Below are positions 11,280-21,310 of a stretch of 64,000 nucleotides of DNA, piece after piece (position 1 is the stretch's first letter; every line of letters begins with the position of its first letter). Source of the stretch: Saururus chinensis (taxonomy: Eukaryota > Streptophyta > Magnoliopsida > Piperales > Saururaceae); contig CP141150.1 in NCBI GenBank assembly GCA_035235625.1, positions 1,674,001 through 1,738,000 on the forward strand. Reading direction: 5' to 3'. A program made the translations under genes and the position numbers. The notes beneath the pieces were generated by a model. The model searched no databases and was not told where the DNA came from. It worked only from the letters and a program-made list of their open reading frames with translations.

Positions 11280-13090
11280 TAATAGGCCTCAAGTTAGAGG
11301 CCTGTTGTACTTCAATTTAGAAGTTGGGTAGGCGCCTCCTTCATTGGTTGTGGCTTGGACTGGGCAAGGCGGTGGTGAATAATTTGGATGATGTGCTCTC
11401 TTTTAAGAGTCTTAGATTTGATTTCCAAATTGATGGTGCAATGGGCTTTAATCTCTGTTTTCTTTGATAATTTAACTCATCATGTGGGCGTGGTTGATAT
11501 CTTATCTCTGTTTTATACATGGTCATATGATGTTTTCTTATTATCTGCTGCCTCTAATGGCTTGTGCTTCCATCAAGTTTTTCAGTAAACATGAATAATG
11601 TATTGGTGTACTGATCACTCATTTGGCATGCCTAACCTGATTTGTGCTGTAATAAATCTATTTAAAAGTTCTGTTTTATAATTGCCTAATTTCCCCCCAG
11701 ACAATGAATATGTGTTGTCTGGTAATCTGATTTTCTTACTCTGCAGATGTGGAATCTGATGTATAGAATGCTTGATAAGCTTTATTTAAAATGGAATTTC
11801 TAATCATCATCTTTTTCCTCTTCTTGCTTTTATATGTTATATGCGGGTTAAAGAAGCAGAAGGATTTACTAACCCCTGAGAAACAAGAATATGGTGAAAA
11901 GGTTATATGGACTTCAGGGCTTATTTTTGGAAAAAGAGGGGTATTGCGTATCTTTGTTCAGGTATTGACTTCAGGGCTTATCTCGGTTTAGGTATTGAGT
12001 ATCTCATTTGGGCAGACATTGCCTTAATAGTAGTGTTAAGTTTGCTTTAAAAGTCACCTGTATAGTATTGTGTTTTTGGATCTTTGTTACAGCATAGAAC
12101 TTTCAAAAAAGACTTTGATTACAAGAAGAAAAGTTGAAATATTAATTATATATAGTTGTTTTGGCTTTCTTGAGCTAGTTTAATAGCCTTCTTGCTTGCC
12201 ATGCATCTTTAAGATTGTGATATGAATGAGCCGCTCTTGCACTAGCTATCAGCAGCTTGCCCAACTAAGCGCACATTTTGTATGGAAGAGATTCTGCACA
12301 AGAGAATGACTGAAAGAGAGTAACTTTTAATTGATTTAATCATCCTGTTGTAGAGGGAACAGAGTAACTTTTAGAATTCAAGTGGTGTCTATGTATTTAG
12401 TGTGTCTGATCGTGAAAATATAGATAGGCCAACTGCCAGGCTGATAAAAGAGTTAAACCATATAGAAGGTAAGCTTTCGGCTCAAATTCCCTTCAATGTC
12501 TCTAAAGCTTCTTGAAGGTAAACTTTTGCTTTTCTTTTCCAAATGGTAAATGTATCAATTTCATGCTTATGTGTATATTGTAAATGTATCATAGGAGGAG
12601 GTTGATCGTCTTGAAGATTACTTGGATTGTAGAGCTATTAGTAGAAATAAGAAAGCCTTGCAACCGTATTTATCACATCGGTAGATTTGCCTATAACCTT
12701 TTTAATTATTCATGATTCAAGATTTTAATGTTCCCTTTGTTATTTAGATAGCACGCATATTAGTAAGACTTGATTATCATGACAAATTATAAGAATATTC
12801 TATCTTTTATCCACATATTCTATCTTTTATATTGTTTTCCTTTTTTTATTGGTCTTTGACTCACTGTGTGAGCCAAATTGTACTGGCCAAGTTGAATGGT
12901 ATGCGGTTTGACTTAGTATTATATATATGTCTGATTCATTGGAGGATATACTTTCGTTCAATTCCTTTCTTATTCTCTTGGTCTTGTATTATTATTATTG
13001 TTTACTAAATTAGTAATACAATTTTGTAAATAATGCACTTGATGGATAAGAGTTGTACAATTAAAAGATGAGAGCTCAAAATACTAGGAG
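11280..13090. other. Unassigned spacer with weak exon-like segments
   Basis: No gene is recognised. Short frames such as the one at 11791-11991 (a hydrophobic start followed by KKQKDLLTPEKQEYG) and segments near 12410-12480 (RPTARLIKELNHIEG) and 12590-12680 look exon-like but join to nothing familiar. The remainder is AT-rich. A decayed gene or unrecognised transposon interior are both possible. Confidence 0.25.
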
Positions 13091-13095
13091 GAAAT

Positions 13096-15248
13096 TGTCA
13101 CGACCTGAGCCTTGAAAAGGGTCCATAGACCGCCAACACCATCGGAGTGCACCTGAGTTCAAGCTGTGACAATACAATAACATATACTACAAGGGATAAA
13201 GAATTTAAATCTGAAACATGAATAACTTTTATTGAATCAATCAAAAGAGTTTCACCTAAGGGTGTTCATCTGCAACTACAAAGCAAATACTTGACCTACT
13301 CAAAAGCATTTAAATCAAACTACTCCTAAATTCTATGCTCAACCCCGTAAACGGAACTCTACTCTTCCTTGACGTTCCTACGCATCTAAATCTGTAAACA
13401 AACCTGCGCGCAAAAATATGCCCGGTGAAACGGACATTCCACCCGTGAGCCAAAGCTCTGTAATAATACTTTAAATATAACATGTCTTGTAATTTAGCAA
13501 TCACCATTCATACAATGCCAAAGATCTATATTCAAATTCAACATAGTATACCTATACCTAACCATCATATATGCAAAATCATTTTAATTTAACCTCCACA
13601 TAATTATTCATTGTAACATAAGATTTGCATAATCACCATATGCCTAGTAAAACATAAAATATACACAGCCTATTCCCCATATCACCTAGAGAATTTAGCT
13701 GTGATCCATGGGTTGCGTCGGTGCGAAAACGCCGTGAGTGGTCATACGCGTGCACTCGTAATAACCCGTGAAAATCAGGAGGGAACTGCCAAAGGCTGGG
13801 GTCCACCCTCATCCCTACGTGGCACCTAGGTAAACTTATTATCTTGTTTCTGAAGTTAAGGCCCTACACCCTGACCTTAACTCCCCTTTCTCAACCTCTC
13901 TCTTAGGTTGGTTCTTAATTCCTGCTCTACCATTTATGCAATGTAGTACTCTCACATGCTCATAAGAAGAGAAAGTAGATTCTATACAATTCAAACAAGA
14001 CAACTTTCATGATTCATCCATAGTATCTATTTAATTCATCAACCTGTCATAACATATACATGCACTATTTACCCATAGTTGGTGTTTGACCCAATTCATC
14101 ACAACTTGCAGAGAATAGCAATTATACATACGCATATCTATCTCAAACGTCAACACTCTTGCCTTTCTCTTGAGTATAACCTGTAACATCTTATAATTAA
14201 ATCACAACCTACGCATATGACTGTTGTTGCACAACATACATCTTTACTTCATATCATAATTCCAATATAGCACAATTCATGTAGATGAATCAAAACATCT
14301 AACCAACAATAGAACCATGCATACATTCACAACCTTTTCATATCTCAAACATTAGATGATGTATTCTATACGTTAATGTATTTCATATGTTAGACAATAA
14401 CTCATAATCTACTCATCTTGTATCTCAAACATAATCATGCTTGTATTTACTACATAACATATCATAAATAAAGCAAACTTACATCACCCATATAATGAAT
14501 ATTTCACAACAAACCTAGCATGAAGAATTCATTTTACACATGTATATATAATCATAAATAATTAATAATTCATGCTAGAAAACAAGCAATGTTATAGGTG
14601 AAGGTTCTCACCTAAGCCTACTCTAAAGCTTACTCCAAAGCTTACTCTTCTCCTCTAAAATCTAACATAAAAACCCAATTCATATGCTTTAATTAAAGGC
14701 TGAGAATAATAAATTGTAATTGCATAAAATTGAGGAAGGAAAGACATGATTTTGGGCATTTTCACTTGCCCAAAATCTGCTGTGAATAGTGATTTCGGGA
14801 TTAGAGGAGAGATGGGTTAACCCAAAACAGGGAAGAAGATACAAATTCCACCCAAAGGCTTACCTTTCCTGCTTACCCCTTGCAGCCCAGCCCTCTCATT
14901 GTCCAAAACCACCCTCACGACCGTCGCTGGCCGCTGGAATCCTCCTTGAGTGGTGCTGCCCGCCAGAGAAGAGGAAGAGGGAAAAGTGGGTTGGCTAGGG
15001 CACAAGTGGAGAGGGGAGATGGGCTGTGAGAGAGGGCGCGCTGAGAGAGGGAAAAACGTTGAGAGAGGGAGATGCAGGGAGAGAGAGACGCATGGAGAAG
15101 ATGAGGGAGAGAAGAGGTCTGCTTGGAGAGGGGGGATGGGATTTGTCCCTCCTCTTCAAGGCGGTTTGGGCTCCCCATAACTTCAAAATGCAGGGACGGG
15201 TTCTGGTCTGGTTTGACCCAGACCCGAACCCGGTCTATCTTTAAAACA
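13096..15248 (-). mobile_element. Solo LTR, probably - strand
   Basis: Bounded by TGTCACGACC at 13096 and TTAAAACA at 15248, with near-identical 5-bp flanks GAAAT (13091-13095) and GAAAC (15249-15253). The interior lacks genes. A GC- and purine-rich block (14780-15240) with CGGGTTCGGGTC on the - strand lies at the presumed start, by comparison with the other long LTRs. Orientation is inferred and less certain than the boundaries. Small frames within it are not regarded as genes. Confidence 0.65.
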
Positions 15249-15253
15249 GAAAC

Positions 15254-15866
15254 AAAAAAACATGGAGCTTACAGAAATAGTGCAACTTATAGATTAATAT
15301 GCAAAATTATTATCAAAGATGGATCAAATGATGAGTTTCTTTCCGTCTCAAATGAGTCAGGTAAAAGCATACAAAGTAGTTGTAAAGTATAATTATATTT
15401 TTTTAGTAGTTCAACAATTTCATAAGCTAATTTTGTTTTATTTCATTTTTGTGTAGGCTAATGGTGAATGATTTTAAATTGACAAGTTGCGCTGACGAAT
15501 ATAAGTCTTAATGAAGACTTTTCCTTCTTCTTTATATTAAATTAACTTGCCATTAGTACTTAGACATTGTAAATATTGGGAACTATTGCATTTAAAAGCT
15601 TCTTTTTTAATACTTATTGTATTACGTACTTGATTTAAATAATTTTGTTATTTTTAAATCTTTTATGCTCTTATTATTAAAGTATCAACTTATAGTTATA
15701 CGTAAAGTACAAATTGAAGTAGAGTGTGTTTGAGAATATATAAATGTGCAAGTAAGAAAAGAAAAATTAATTAAAATTTTAGGTAAATAAAAAATTATTT
15801 TTAGTGGCAATTTTTACTTAGAAGAGGTTTCTCAAATAGCCACTAAAAGGTTTCTCAAATAGCATT
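15254..15866. other. AT-rich spacer
   Basis: No open frame of note and no RNA gene seen. Contains two direct copies of TTTCTCAAATAGC (about 15829 and 15851) just before the fold-back MULE. Nothing else is assignable. Confidence 0.5.
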
Positions 15867-15875
15867 TAAAAATTA

Positions 15876-16974
15876 GGGAAATTTATTTAAATAATATTTT
15901 TTTAAAAAATATTTACTAATTTAGACCACTTTGGGAAATATTTCCCAAAGTGGTGTTGTTTTTTGCCACGTAGGCGCCAGCCAAGCATTGACACCTGCGT
16001 GGCTTTTTTTTAAATTTTTTTTTTATTTCGTCCTTTAGAAGGACGAAATTAGTACTGTGTAGGACGAAATCAGTACTCTCCCCTCCCCTCCCCTCTCTCT
16101 CCTCTCCCCTCCCCTCCCTTCTCTCTCCTCTTCACTCACTCTCTCTCTCTCTCTCCTCATCACTGTCTCTCTCTCTCTCCACTCTCTCTCTCTTCACTCT
16201 CTCTATCCACTCTCTCTCTCTTCACTCTCTCTTTCTTCTCTCCTCTTTCTCTCTCTCCTCTCTCTCTTCTCTCTCCACTTTCTCTCTATTCACTCTCTCT
16301 TCTCTCTCTCTCCACTCTCTCTCCTCTTTCCCTTCTCTCTCTCCTCTTTAAGAGAATGAATAGAGAGAGAAAGAGGAGAGAAGAGAGAGAGAATGGAGAG
16401 ATAGAAGAGAGAGATTGTAGAAAGAAAGAGGAGAGAGAGTGGAGAGAGAGAAGAGAGAGTGGAGAGAGAGAGAGAAGAGAGAGAGGAGAGAGGAGAGGAG
16501 AGAGAGAAGAGAGGAGAGAAGAAAGAGAGAGAAGAGAGGGAGAGGGAGCGAGAGTGAAGAGAGAGAGTGGAGAGAGAGAGGAGAGAGAGAGTGAAGAGAG
16601 AGAGAGGAGAGAGAGTGAAGAGAGAGAGAGTGGAGAGAGAGAAAGTGGAGAGAGAGAGTGGAGAGAGAGAGGAGAGAGAGAGAGTGAGTGAAGAGGAGAG
16701 AGAGGGGAGGGGAGGGGAGAGTACTGATTTCGTCCTTTAAAATGACGAAATTAGTACAGTACTGATTTTATCCTTCTAAAGGACGAAATCAATATTGATT
16801 TCTGATTTCGTCTTTTAAAAGGACGAAATCAGTACACAGTACTAATTAAAAAAAAGTCACGCAGACGCCAGCTGCTTGGCTGGCGCTTGCGTGGTAAAAA
16901 GCAACACCATTTTGGGAAATATGGTCTAAATTGATAAATATTTTTTAAAAAAATATTATTTAAATAAATTTCCC
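15876..16974. mobile_element. Fold-back non-autonomous MULE (MITE-like), intact ends
   Basis: A 1,099-bp element with long inverted ends beginning GGGAAATTTATTTAAATAAT on both strands and an identical 9-bp target duplication TAAAAATTA (15867-15875 and 16975-16983), the size typical of MULEs. From the ends inward come an AT-rich block, TTTGGGAAATATTTCC, a GC-rich CCAGCCAAGC segment, TTTCGTCC/GGACGAAA palindromes, then (CT)-rich DNA that switches to (GA)-rich DNA at about 16353. The whole element can therefore fold into one hairpin. It encodes nothing; the PMD-MULEs in this window are plausible relatives because they share its ends. Confidence 0.9.
16079..16719. repeat. CT-rich/GA-rich inverted low-complexity core
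   Basis: About 275 bases of CTCTCC-type polypyrimidine followed by about 365 bases of GAGAGG-type polypurine, meeting at TTTAAGAG near 16350. The outer edges are clear mirror complements (CTCCCCTCCCCTCC on the left, GGGGAGGGGAGGGGAG on the right). The frame across 16356-16691 reads only E/R/G and is not a gene. Confidence 0.85.
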
Positions 16975-16983
16975 TAAAAATTA

Positions 16984-17289
16984 TTAAGGGATAGCTAGTA
17001 GTTAATAAATTAAAGAAATTTAAAACTTTATAGTTATAGTTGATAGTACTTTCATTTTGATGATGGTAGATCTTTATTGTAGTTTTAAATGCATTTGATA
17101 CACATTATGTTGTTGCATTTAGGATTATGTACAAGGATGCTTAGTATTATTCATAATAGAAGTAGTTCGATTTCTTTTATTTTCCTTAGATTATTCTTAT
17201 ACAAAGTAGTGACTCTGTTTTCTGATTTGACTCAGGGTTTTGGGTTAAAATTTTAGCATCCTCTGGCCAGGTGTAGATTTAACTTCTGG
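16984..17289. other. AT-rich spacer
   Basis: No open frame, repeat or RNA gene was recognised between the fold-back element and the zinc-knuckle remnant. Confidence 0.5.
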
Positions 17290-17515
17290 ACTAATCTCTG
17301 CATTATCTACAATAGCAATTCCTTCCCACGCTACCCATGCCTGTGAAGTAGTGCAAGAAGTCATGGCATGGTTAAAGCATCTACACCTTCCACAAGCAAC
17401 GTTTCCGTTCATAGTAAATTTCCTGGCTAAAGCCAGACCCATTCCTGCACCGGACAAATATCTCTTTGGGGAGTTTGCAATCTACATTTACTTTAACGCA
17501 AATGCGAGGATAGGC
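17290..17515 (-). pseudogene. Zinc-knuckle (DUF4283-linked type) retroelement protein fragment
   Basis: Reading down from about 17517 the - strand gives YPRICVKVNVDCKLPKEIFV, then a GFSQEIYYE-like segment, and, after a one-base shift, CRCFNHAMTSC. This matches the pattern of plant zinc-knuckle proteins: a PRICV-like strand, a YE motif, then CxxCxxxGHxxxxC, here CxxCxxFNHxxxxC. Such proteins come from LINE-like elements or relatives captured by the genome. About 75 residues remain with a frameshift and stops; the catalytic parts of any retroelement are absent. No upstream DUF4283 core is visible. The family call rests on pattern only. Confidence 0.5.
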
Positions 17516-17559
17516 TAACCTTTTTCAAATAAAAGCAGCTTATATCTTAAAGTAAATTC

Positions 17560-17745
17560 AAATAGCGCACGCATGGCAAAAAAACAAAAAACAAAAAAAC
17601 TCAGGCGTATCAATACAAGAGGGGAAGAACACTTTTTTGGGGAGGAGTGGCATTATACCCGCCATCTTTTGCATATTTCTAGAGCATATATGCATGCACA
17701 ATTATGTATTTGCTTGTGGCTAATTTCACCCAATCCCATGATTTT
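17560..17745. repeat. Dispersed repeat, copy A (copy B at 63610-63790)
   Basis: Shares with 63610-63790, in direct orientation, the segments TTCAAATAGC.CACGCATGG, CAATACAAGAGGGGAAGA, GGAGTGGCATTA, and GCATATTTCT.GAGCA.ATATGCATGCA, followed by TTATGTATTTGCTTG. Similarity is high with small indels. It does not look coding. It may be part of an unrecognised transposon. Confidence 0.75.
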
Positions 17746-17999
17746 ATCAAATATGTTTTGCATATAAATCTGTTTATGGTCTTTACAGAAAGAGATAGGC
17801 TTGAAACAAAAGAGCTAAAAAAAAATAAGAGGGTTCTTGGATTTGCGTCCACCAAAATTATTTGTCCCCAAGCTGAAACTGCAAAGAAATGGAAAATTGA
17901 TCAAAGAGTACAGAACTTGGAAGGGCTGAAATGAAGAAAAACCCCAAGAAACAATGAGCAAAGTAAACAAATAAATTATAAACAGTGCTAGTAATCCAC

Positions 18000-18500
18000 A
18001 GAATATGGAAGGAGGAAGAACTTAAACGCGTCATCTTGCTCTTACCATTCTTGTCTGCCATAATTTCAGCGCTTTAGTCATTCCACAAATCAGCCATTTC
18101 GCATATAAAAGAGTACATGAATCCATTACACATGATATAACATAATATTCAACTAGAAGATCCATGCTTAGAGGGCATGTATTGTATGGTTGATTAACCA
18201 TTGAGTTTGTGCATTCTTAAATGCAACTATAGTGCACGCAAGCTTATATCCCACCCAATGCACTGGCATCAACTGCAGACCTACTCAGTCAAGTTCTGAC
18301 TGAGTAGGTCAATTTTGCAATTCCAATTTATTTGACAAGAATATAGTTTAATAGTTTCCCATGCCTACACACATCAGAAATTAACATAGGAATACTCTGC
18401 AAAAGAAAATTTCCTCACAAGAAAAGTATGAAGTAGCTTCTCATTAGGCGGCAGCTTCTCCAGCTTGGGCCGGGCAATCCTCCAAAACGCACTGTATGAA
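18000..18500 (-). pseudogene. 3'-end remnant of a second NLR gene
   Basis: Two short - strand stretches copy the end of the intact NLR next door. 18500-18430 reads LEKLPPNEKLL, like LEKLPQGLMNENKTL near the NLR C-terminus. 18043-18002 reads EQDDAFKFFLLPYS, like WQDDEFKSFLLPHF. They are in the right order and strand but about 390 bases apart, against roughly 90 in the intact gene, so the remnant is interrupted. The rest of the gene is missing. It indicates that this locus once held at least two tandem NLR copies. Confidence 0.7.
18278..18310. repeat. Perfect 14-bp inverted repeat (hairpin)
   Basis: GACCTACTCAGTCA, a 5-base spacer AGTTC, then TGACTGAGTAGGTC. It lies within the interrupted NLR remnant and may be what is left of an insertion. 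Role unknown. Confidence 0.85.
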
Positions 18501-18590
18501 CATATGATCTTTATTTCGTATATAAATCTTCATTGGTATCAACCATATTCATCACAACCACCCCCTTCATGTTCATCTTCGCCTTCATCT

Positions 18591-21116
18591 TCATAGCACT
18601 ACGAAATTCCTCCAAGAAATATCACCATATTCTTTGAAATGTGGAAGGAGGAAGGACTTAAACTCATCATCTTGCCACAGGAGTGTGTCCCACCACTCTC
18701 GAGTACCATAAATCTCACCATCTTCTAGTGTTTTGTTCTCATTCATTAGGCCTTGTGGCAGCTTCTCCAGATTTGGACAATCCCATAAAATGAACCGTGT
18801 GATGGAAGGAAACAAGACACTGTCGCCACTTACGATCTCTAGCTGCTGGAGACTCCCAAGGGTCATGACTTTTAGATTGGGAAAACAAGTATACCCTTCT
18901 TTCACCTCCTCGTCTTCCTTGATCACTTCCTTCAACGCATAACATTCCATAATTCTAAGCTCCACGAGGCCCAAAAGATTATGAAGCCCGAAGATGTATT
19001 TGAGGGATTCGCAATCGAAGATCACCAGCTTACGAAGGTTACGAAGGTCCATTGGACCCACTCTGACCTTTTCTAGTTTGGTGCTTGACGTAAGACTGAG
19101 CTCTTCAAGGCTATAAAAGCATGAGCTTGTAAGTACTAAAAATTCCTTGAGCGGATAATTTCCAATCTCAAGCTTTGATAGTATGTGCATATTCTCAAAT
19201 GCTAACAACAGCTCATCCCCATTAGTAATATGCCATTTCCACATTCGTAAACATCTTAGAGAGTGAGAAAATTGCCTAAGACTATATATAAAATCAGCAT
19301 AATTCCAATCCGACAATTCCACATAGGGTTCACCAATGCATTCCAGGATTTCCAGCTTGCTCAAGTTTCTAAGTCCCACTAAAAATGGTTTGGGACATGG
19401 AGTAACCGTGATTCTTCTCAGCTCAACAAGTTGTTCGATGGTTCCTGGAAGCCCAGTAAGGTCAGCATTATCTTTTAGGTATAAGACCTCCAACTTCCTC
19501 AAATTTCCTACCTCTGCCGGCAATGTTTCTAGATTTGTTTTTTGTATACCAAGATATCTCAACTCTAACAGTTGCCCAATTGCCGTTGGAAGGTCAAGAA
19601 ATTGTAAACATGCCAGATGTAAGACTCTTATTTTGCACATTGATTTGAAGAAGTCATTCGATATCCTGCTAAATTGATTATAAGAGAACATCAATGTAGA
19701 TAGATTGAGGCAAAGAGGTTGTTCAGGTAGTTCGTCTCCTTTCAATACATAAATCTTATGGGCCTCTCTCCACTTATCATTTATTTGTGCTTTTGTCAAT
19801 TGCGAACCTCCATTAACAAAGAAAGTCAACTTCATTTCCGAAGCAAACCATAATCCCATGTCTCTTATGATGTCATGCATCTTTACATCCACATCACCAT
19901 GTTTCTCCAACAGGCATGCTGCTAACAATGTTCCAATAATGTCATATCCTCTATTAAGCGCATCCTCATAGCTTTCATCCAAGGGCAAAACCCCTTCTCC
20001 AATCCAATATTGGACAAGATCCTCTTTGTAGATAATACAATCTTCAGGGTATAAGCAATAAAGTAAGAAACAATCCTTTTCTTCACGATCTGGTAGAGCA
20101 TCATAGCTGAGTTTCAAGCGAGCAAACAATTTTTTCTCAGTATCCAAATCCTTTGAGGAGGACTTTTGGAGAGTAGTTAATGCATGCTTCCATTCTCGTA
20201 AGTGTTTTTTACATGTCATGGCCCGGCCAATGACAGTAAGCGCTAGTGGCAACCCTTTGCATTCTTCGGCAACTTCTTTTGCAAGGCATTCAATTCTATG
20301 GTCGGACTCAAGGGTCTTCTTTCCTACACTTCTCTGAAACAAAGCCCATGAATCATCCCACCCCAAGCATTTAACCTTTATTTCTCGATCAGGTTGCATC
20401 TGGCTACACACCTTTTCTGATCGAGTAGTGAAGATTATTTTGAATATGGATGTATCCAAGTCAATGCCACCTAATATTCCAAGCTCTTCCAAATCTAAAA
20501 ATTCCCAAATGTCATCAAATAATAAAGCAATTTTTATCTTGCCAAGTGCCTCATTTATTTGTTTAGCACGTTGATATGGGTGTTCATCTTTATCAAAAGG
20601 CAACTTCATCTCCTCTAATATAACTTTTTGAATGTAATCGACATTAATGAACTTAGAAACAACTACCCAAATAACTTCAAAGTTGGAAGGCTCCAAAAAT
20701 TCATTGCGTATCTTTTTCATGAGTGTCGTTTTGCCAACCCCTCCCATGCCATAAATGCCAACCATTCCAACCTCATTATCACTAAGGAAATAGCATACCT
20801 TGTTGAAAGCTTGATCTTGCCCAATGGAAACCGTGGAAGAAATCCAACCTCTTCTTTGTTGCCGTGGAAGAACTTCCTCAGTGTTATTTTGCATCTGATC
20901 CTGTGTAGTTGAAGCACTAGCAGCAATTGACTCTACAAGAATGGAGGATGTTGATCCGGCCACAGATGCATCCACTTGCGTTTGATCATGTGCTTGGGAT
21001 GGACTGGTATCCTGTGTAGGAAGGGGAGGAATCTTCAGATTGTTGATGGCGTCTTGCAAATTGGGGTTAGGATTTGTCCGAGTTTTTCTATTTTTTTTCG
21101 ATGATCCAAACATCAT
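18591..21116 (-). CDS. NB-ARC-LRR disease-resistance-type protein (RPS5/RPS2-like)
   Basis: An intracellular immune receptor family member: the NB-ARC binds ADP/ATP and switches state, and the LRR senses effectors or guarded host proteins. The 841-residue frame has no stops. P-loop GMGGVGKTT (123-131), RNBS-A region FEVIWVVVS (146-154), kinase-2 LLFDDIWE (198-205), RNBS-B TTRSEKV (230-236), GLPL (288-291), RNBS-D CFLLYCLYPED (349-359) and MHD (413-415) are all present. About 500-800 are degenerate LRRs, ending in the WWDTLLW..FKSFLLPHF tail usual for the family. Residues 1-95 are polar (S/T/Q/P-rich) and do not resemble the coiled coil of about 140 residues expected. A pyrimidine-rich TTTATTTCAG just upstream (ending at 21126) looks like a splice acceptor, so an upstream exon is possible. 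No introns are needed downstream. Expression is not shown. Confidence 0.92.
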   Translation of the reverse strand: MMFGSSKKNRKTRTNPNPNLQDAINNLKIPPLPTQDTSPSQAHDQTQVDASVAGSTSSILVESIAASASTTQDQMQNNTEEVLPRQQRRGWISSTVSIGQDQAFNKVCYFLSDNEVGMVGIYGMGGVGKTTLMKKIRNEFLEPSNFEVIWVVVSKFINVDYIQKVILEEMKLPFDKDEHPYQRAKQINEALGKIKIALLFDDIWEFLDLEELGILGGIDLDTSIFKIIFTTRSEKVCSQMQPDREIKVKCLGWDDSWALFQRSVGKKTLESDHRIECLAKEVAEECKGLPLALTVIGRAMTCKKHLREWKHALTTLQKSSSKDLDTEKKLFARLKLSYDALPDREEKDCFLLYCLYPEDCIIYKEDLVQYWIGEGVLPLDESYEDALNRGYDIIGTLLAACLLEKHGDVDVKMHDIIRDMGLWFASEMKLTFFVNGGSQLTKAQINDKWREAHKIYVLKGDELPEQPLCLNLSTLMFSYNQFSRISNDFFKSMCKIRVLHLACLQFLDLPTAIGQLLELRYLGIQKTNLETLPAEVGNLRKLEVLYLKDNADLTGLPGTIEQLVELRRITVTPCPKPFLVGLRNLSKLEILECIGEPYVELSDWNYADFIYSLRQFSHSLRCLRMWKWHITNGDELLLAFENMHILSKLEIGNYPLKEFLVLTSSCFYSLEELSLTSSTKLEKVRVGPMDLRNLRKLVIFDCESLKYIFGLHNLLGLVELRIMECYALKEVIKEDEEVKEGYTCFPNLKVMTLGSLQQLEIVSGDSVLFPSITRFILWDCPNLEKLPQGLMNENKTLEDGEIYGTREWWDTLLWQDDEFKSFLLPHFKEYGDISWRNFVVL

Positions 21117-21125
21117 GATTTGGAA

Positions 21126-21140
21126 CTGAAATAAAGACGA
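21126..21140 (-). promoter_or_regulatory. Candidate 3' splice acceptor before the NLR start codon
   Basis: On the - strand, TCGTCTTTATTTCAG ends ten bases before the NLR ATG (21114-21116). It has a good pyrimidine tract. If used, the annotated ATG lies at the start of a second exon, and the first exon carries either 5' leader or additional N-terminal residues. Confidence 0.45.
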
Positions 21141-21149
21141 GAAAAGAGT

Positions 21150-21310
21150 ATCGGCCGAAGTCGTAATGGGTGGTGGAGTAGGTCAGCTGTTGTGCAAAGA
21201 AGAAGAATTGCAGGTCACTATGTGGATCTCCCGAAGTCGTAATGATTATGTAGAGAAATGGTGGCTTCTCAGCTGCTGTGCAAAGGAGAATTGCAGGTCG
21301 GTAGGTGGAT
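21150..21310. repeat. Tandem duplication of about 80 bp in the NLR leader region
   Basis: CCGAAGTCGTAATG, then a CAGCTG.TGTGCAAAG segment, then AGAATTGCAGGTC occurs twice, at about 21154-21231 and 21232-21310. The copies differ by a 3-base indel and substitutions. A - strand frame of 147 codons (21088-21531) runs through both and overlaps the NLR start out of frame. Confidence 0.8.

Noticed and set aside
18278..18310. Perfect hairpin considered as a transcription terminator or microRNA precursor
   Set aside because: Plants do not use intrinsic hairpin terminators, and a 14-bp stem is too short for a microRNA precursor.
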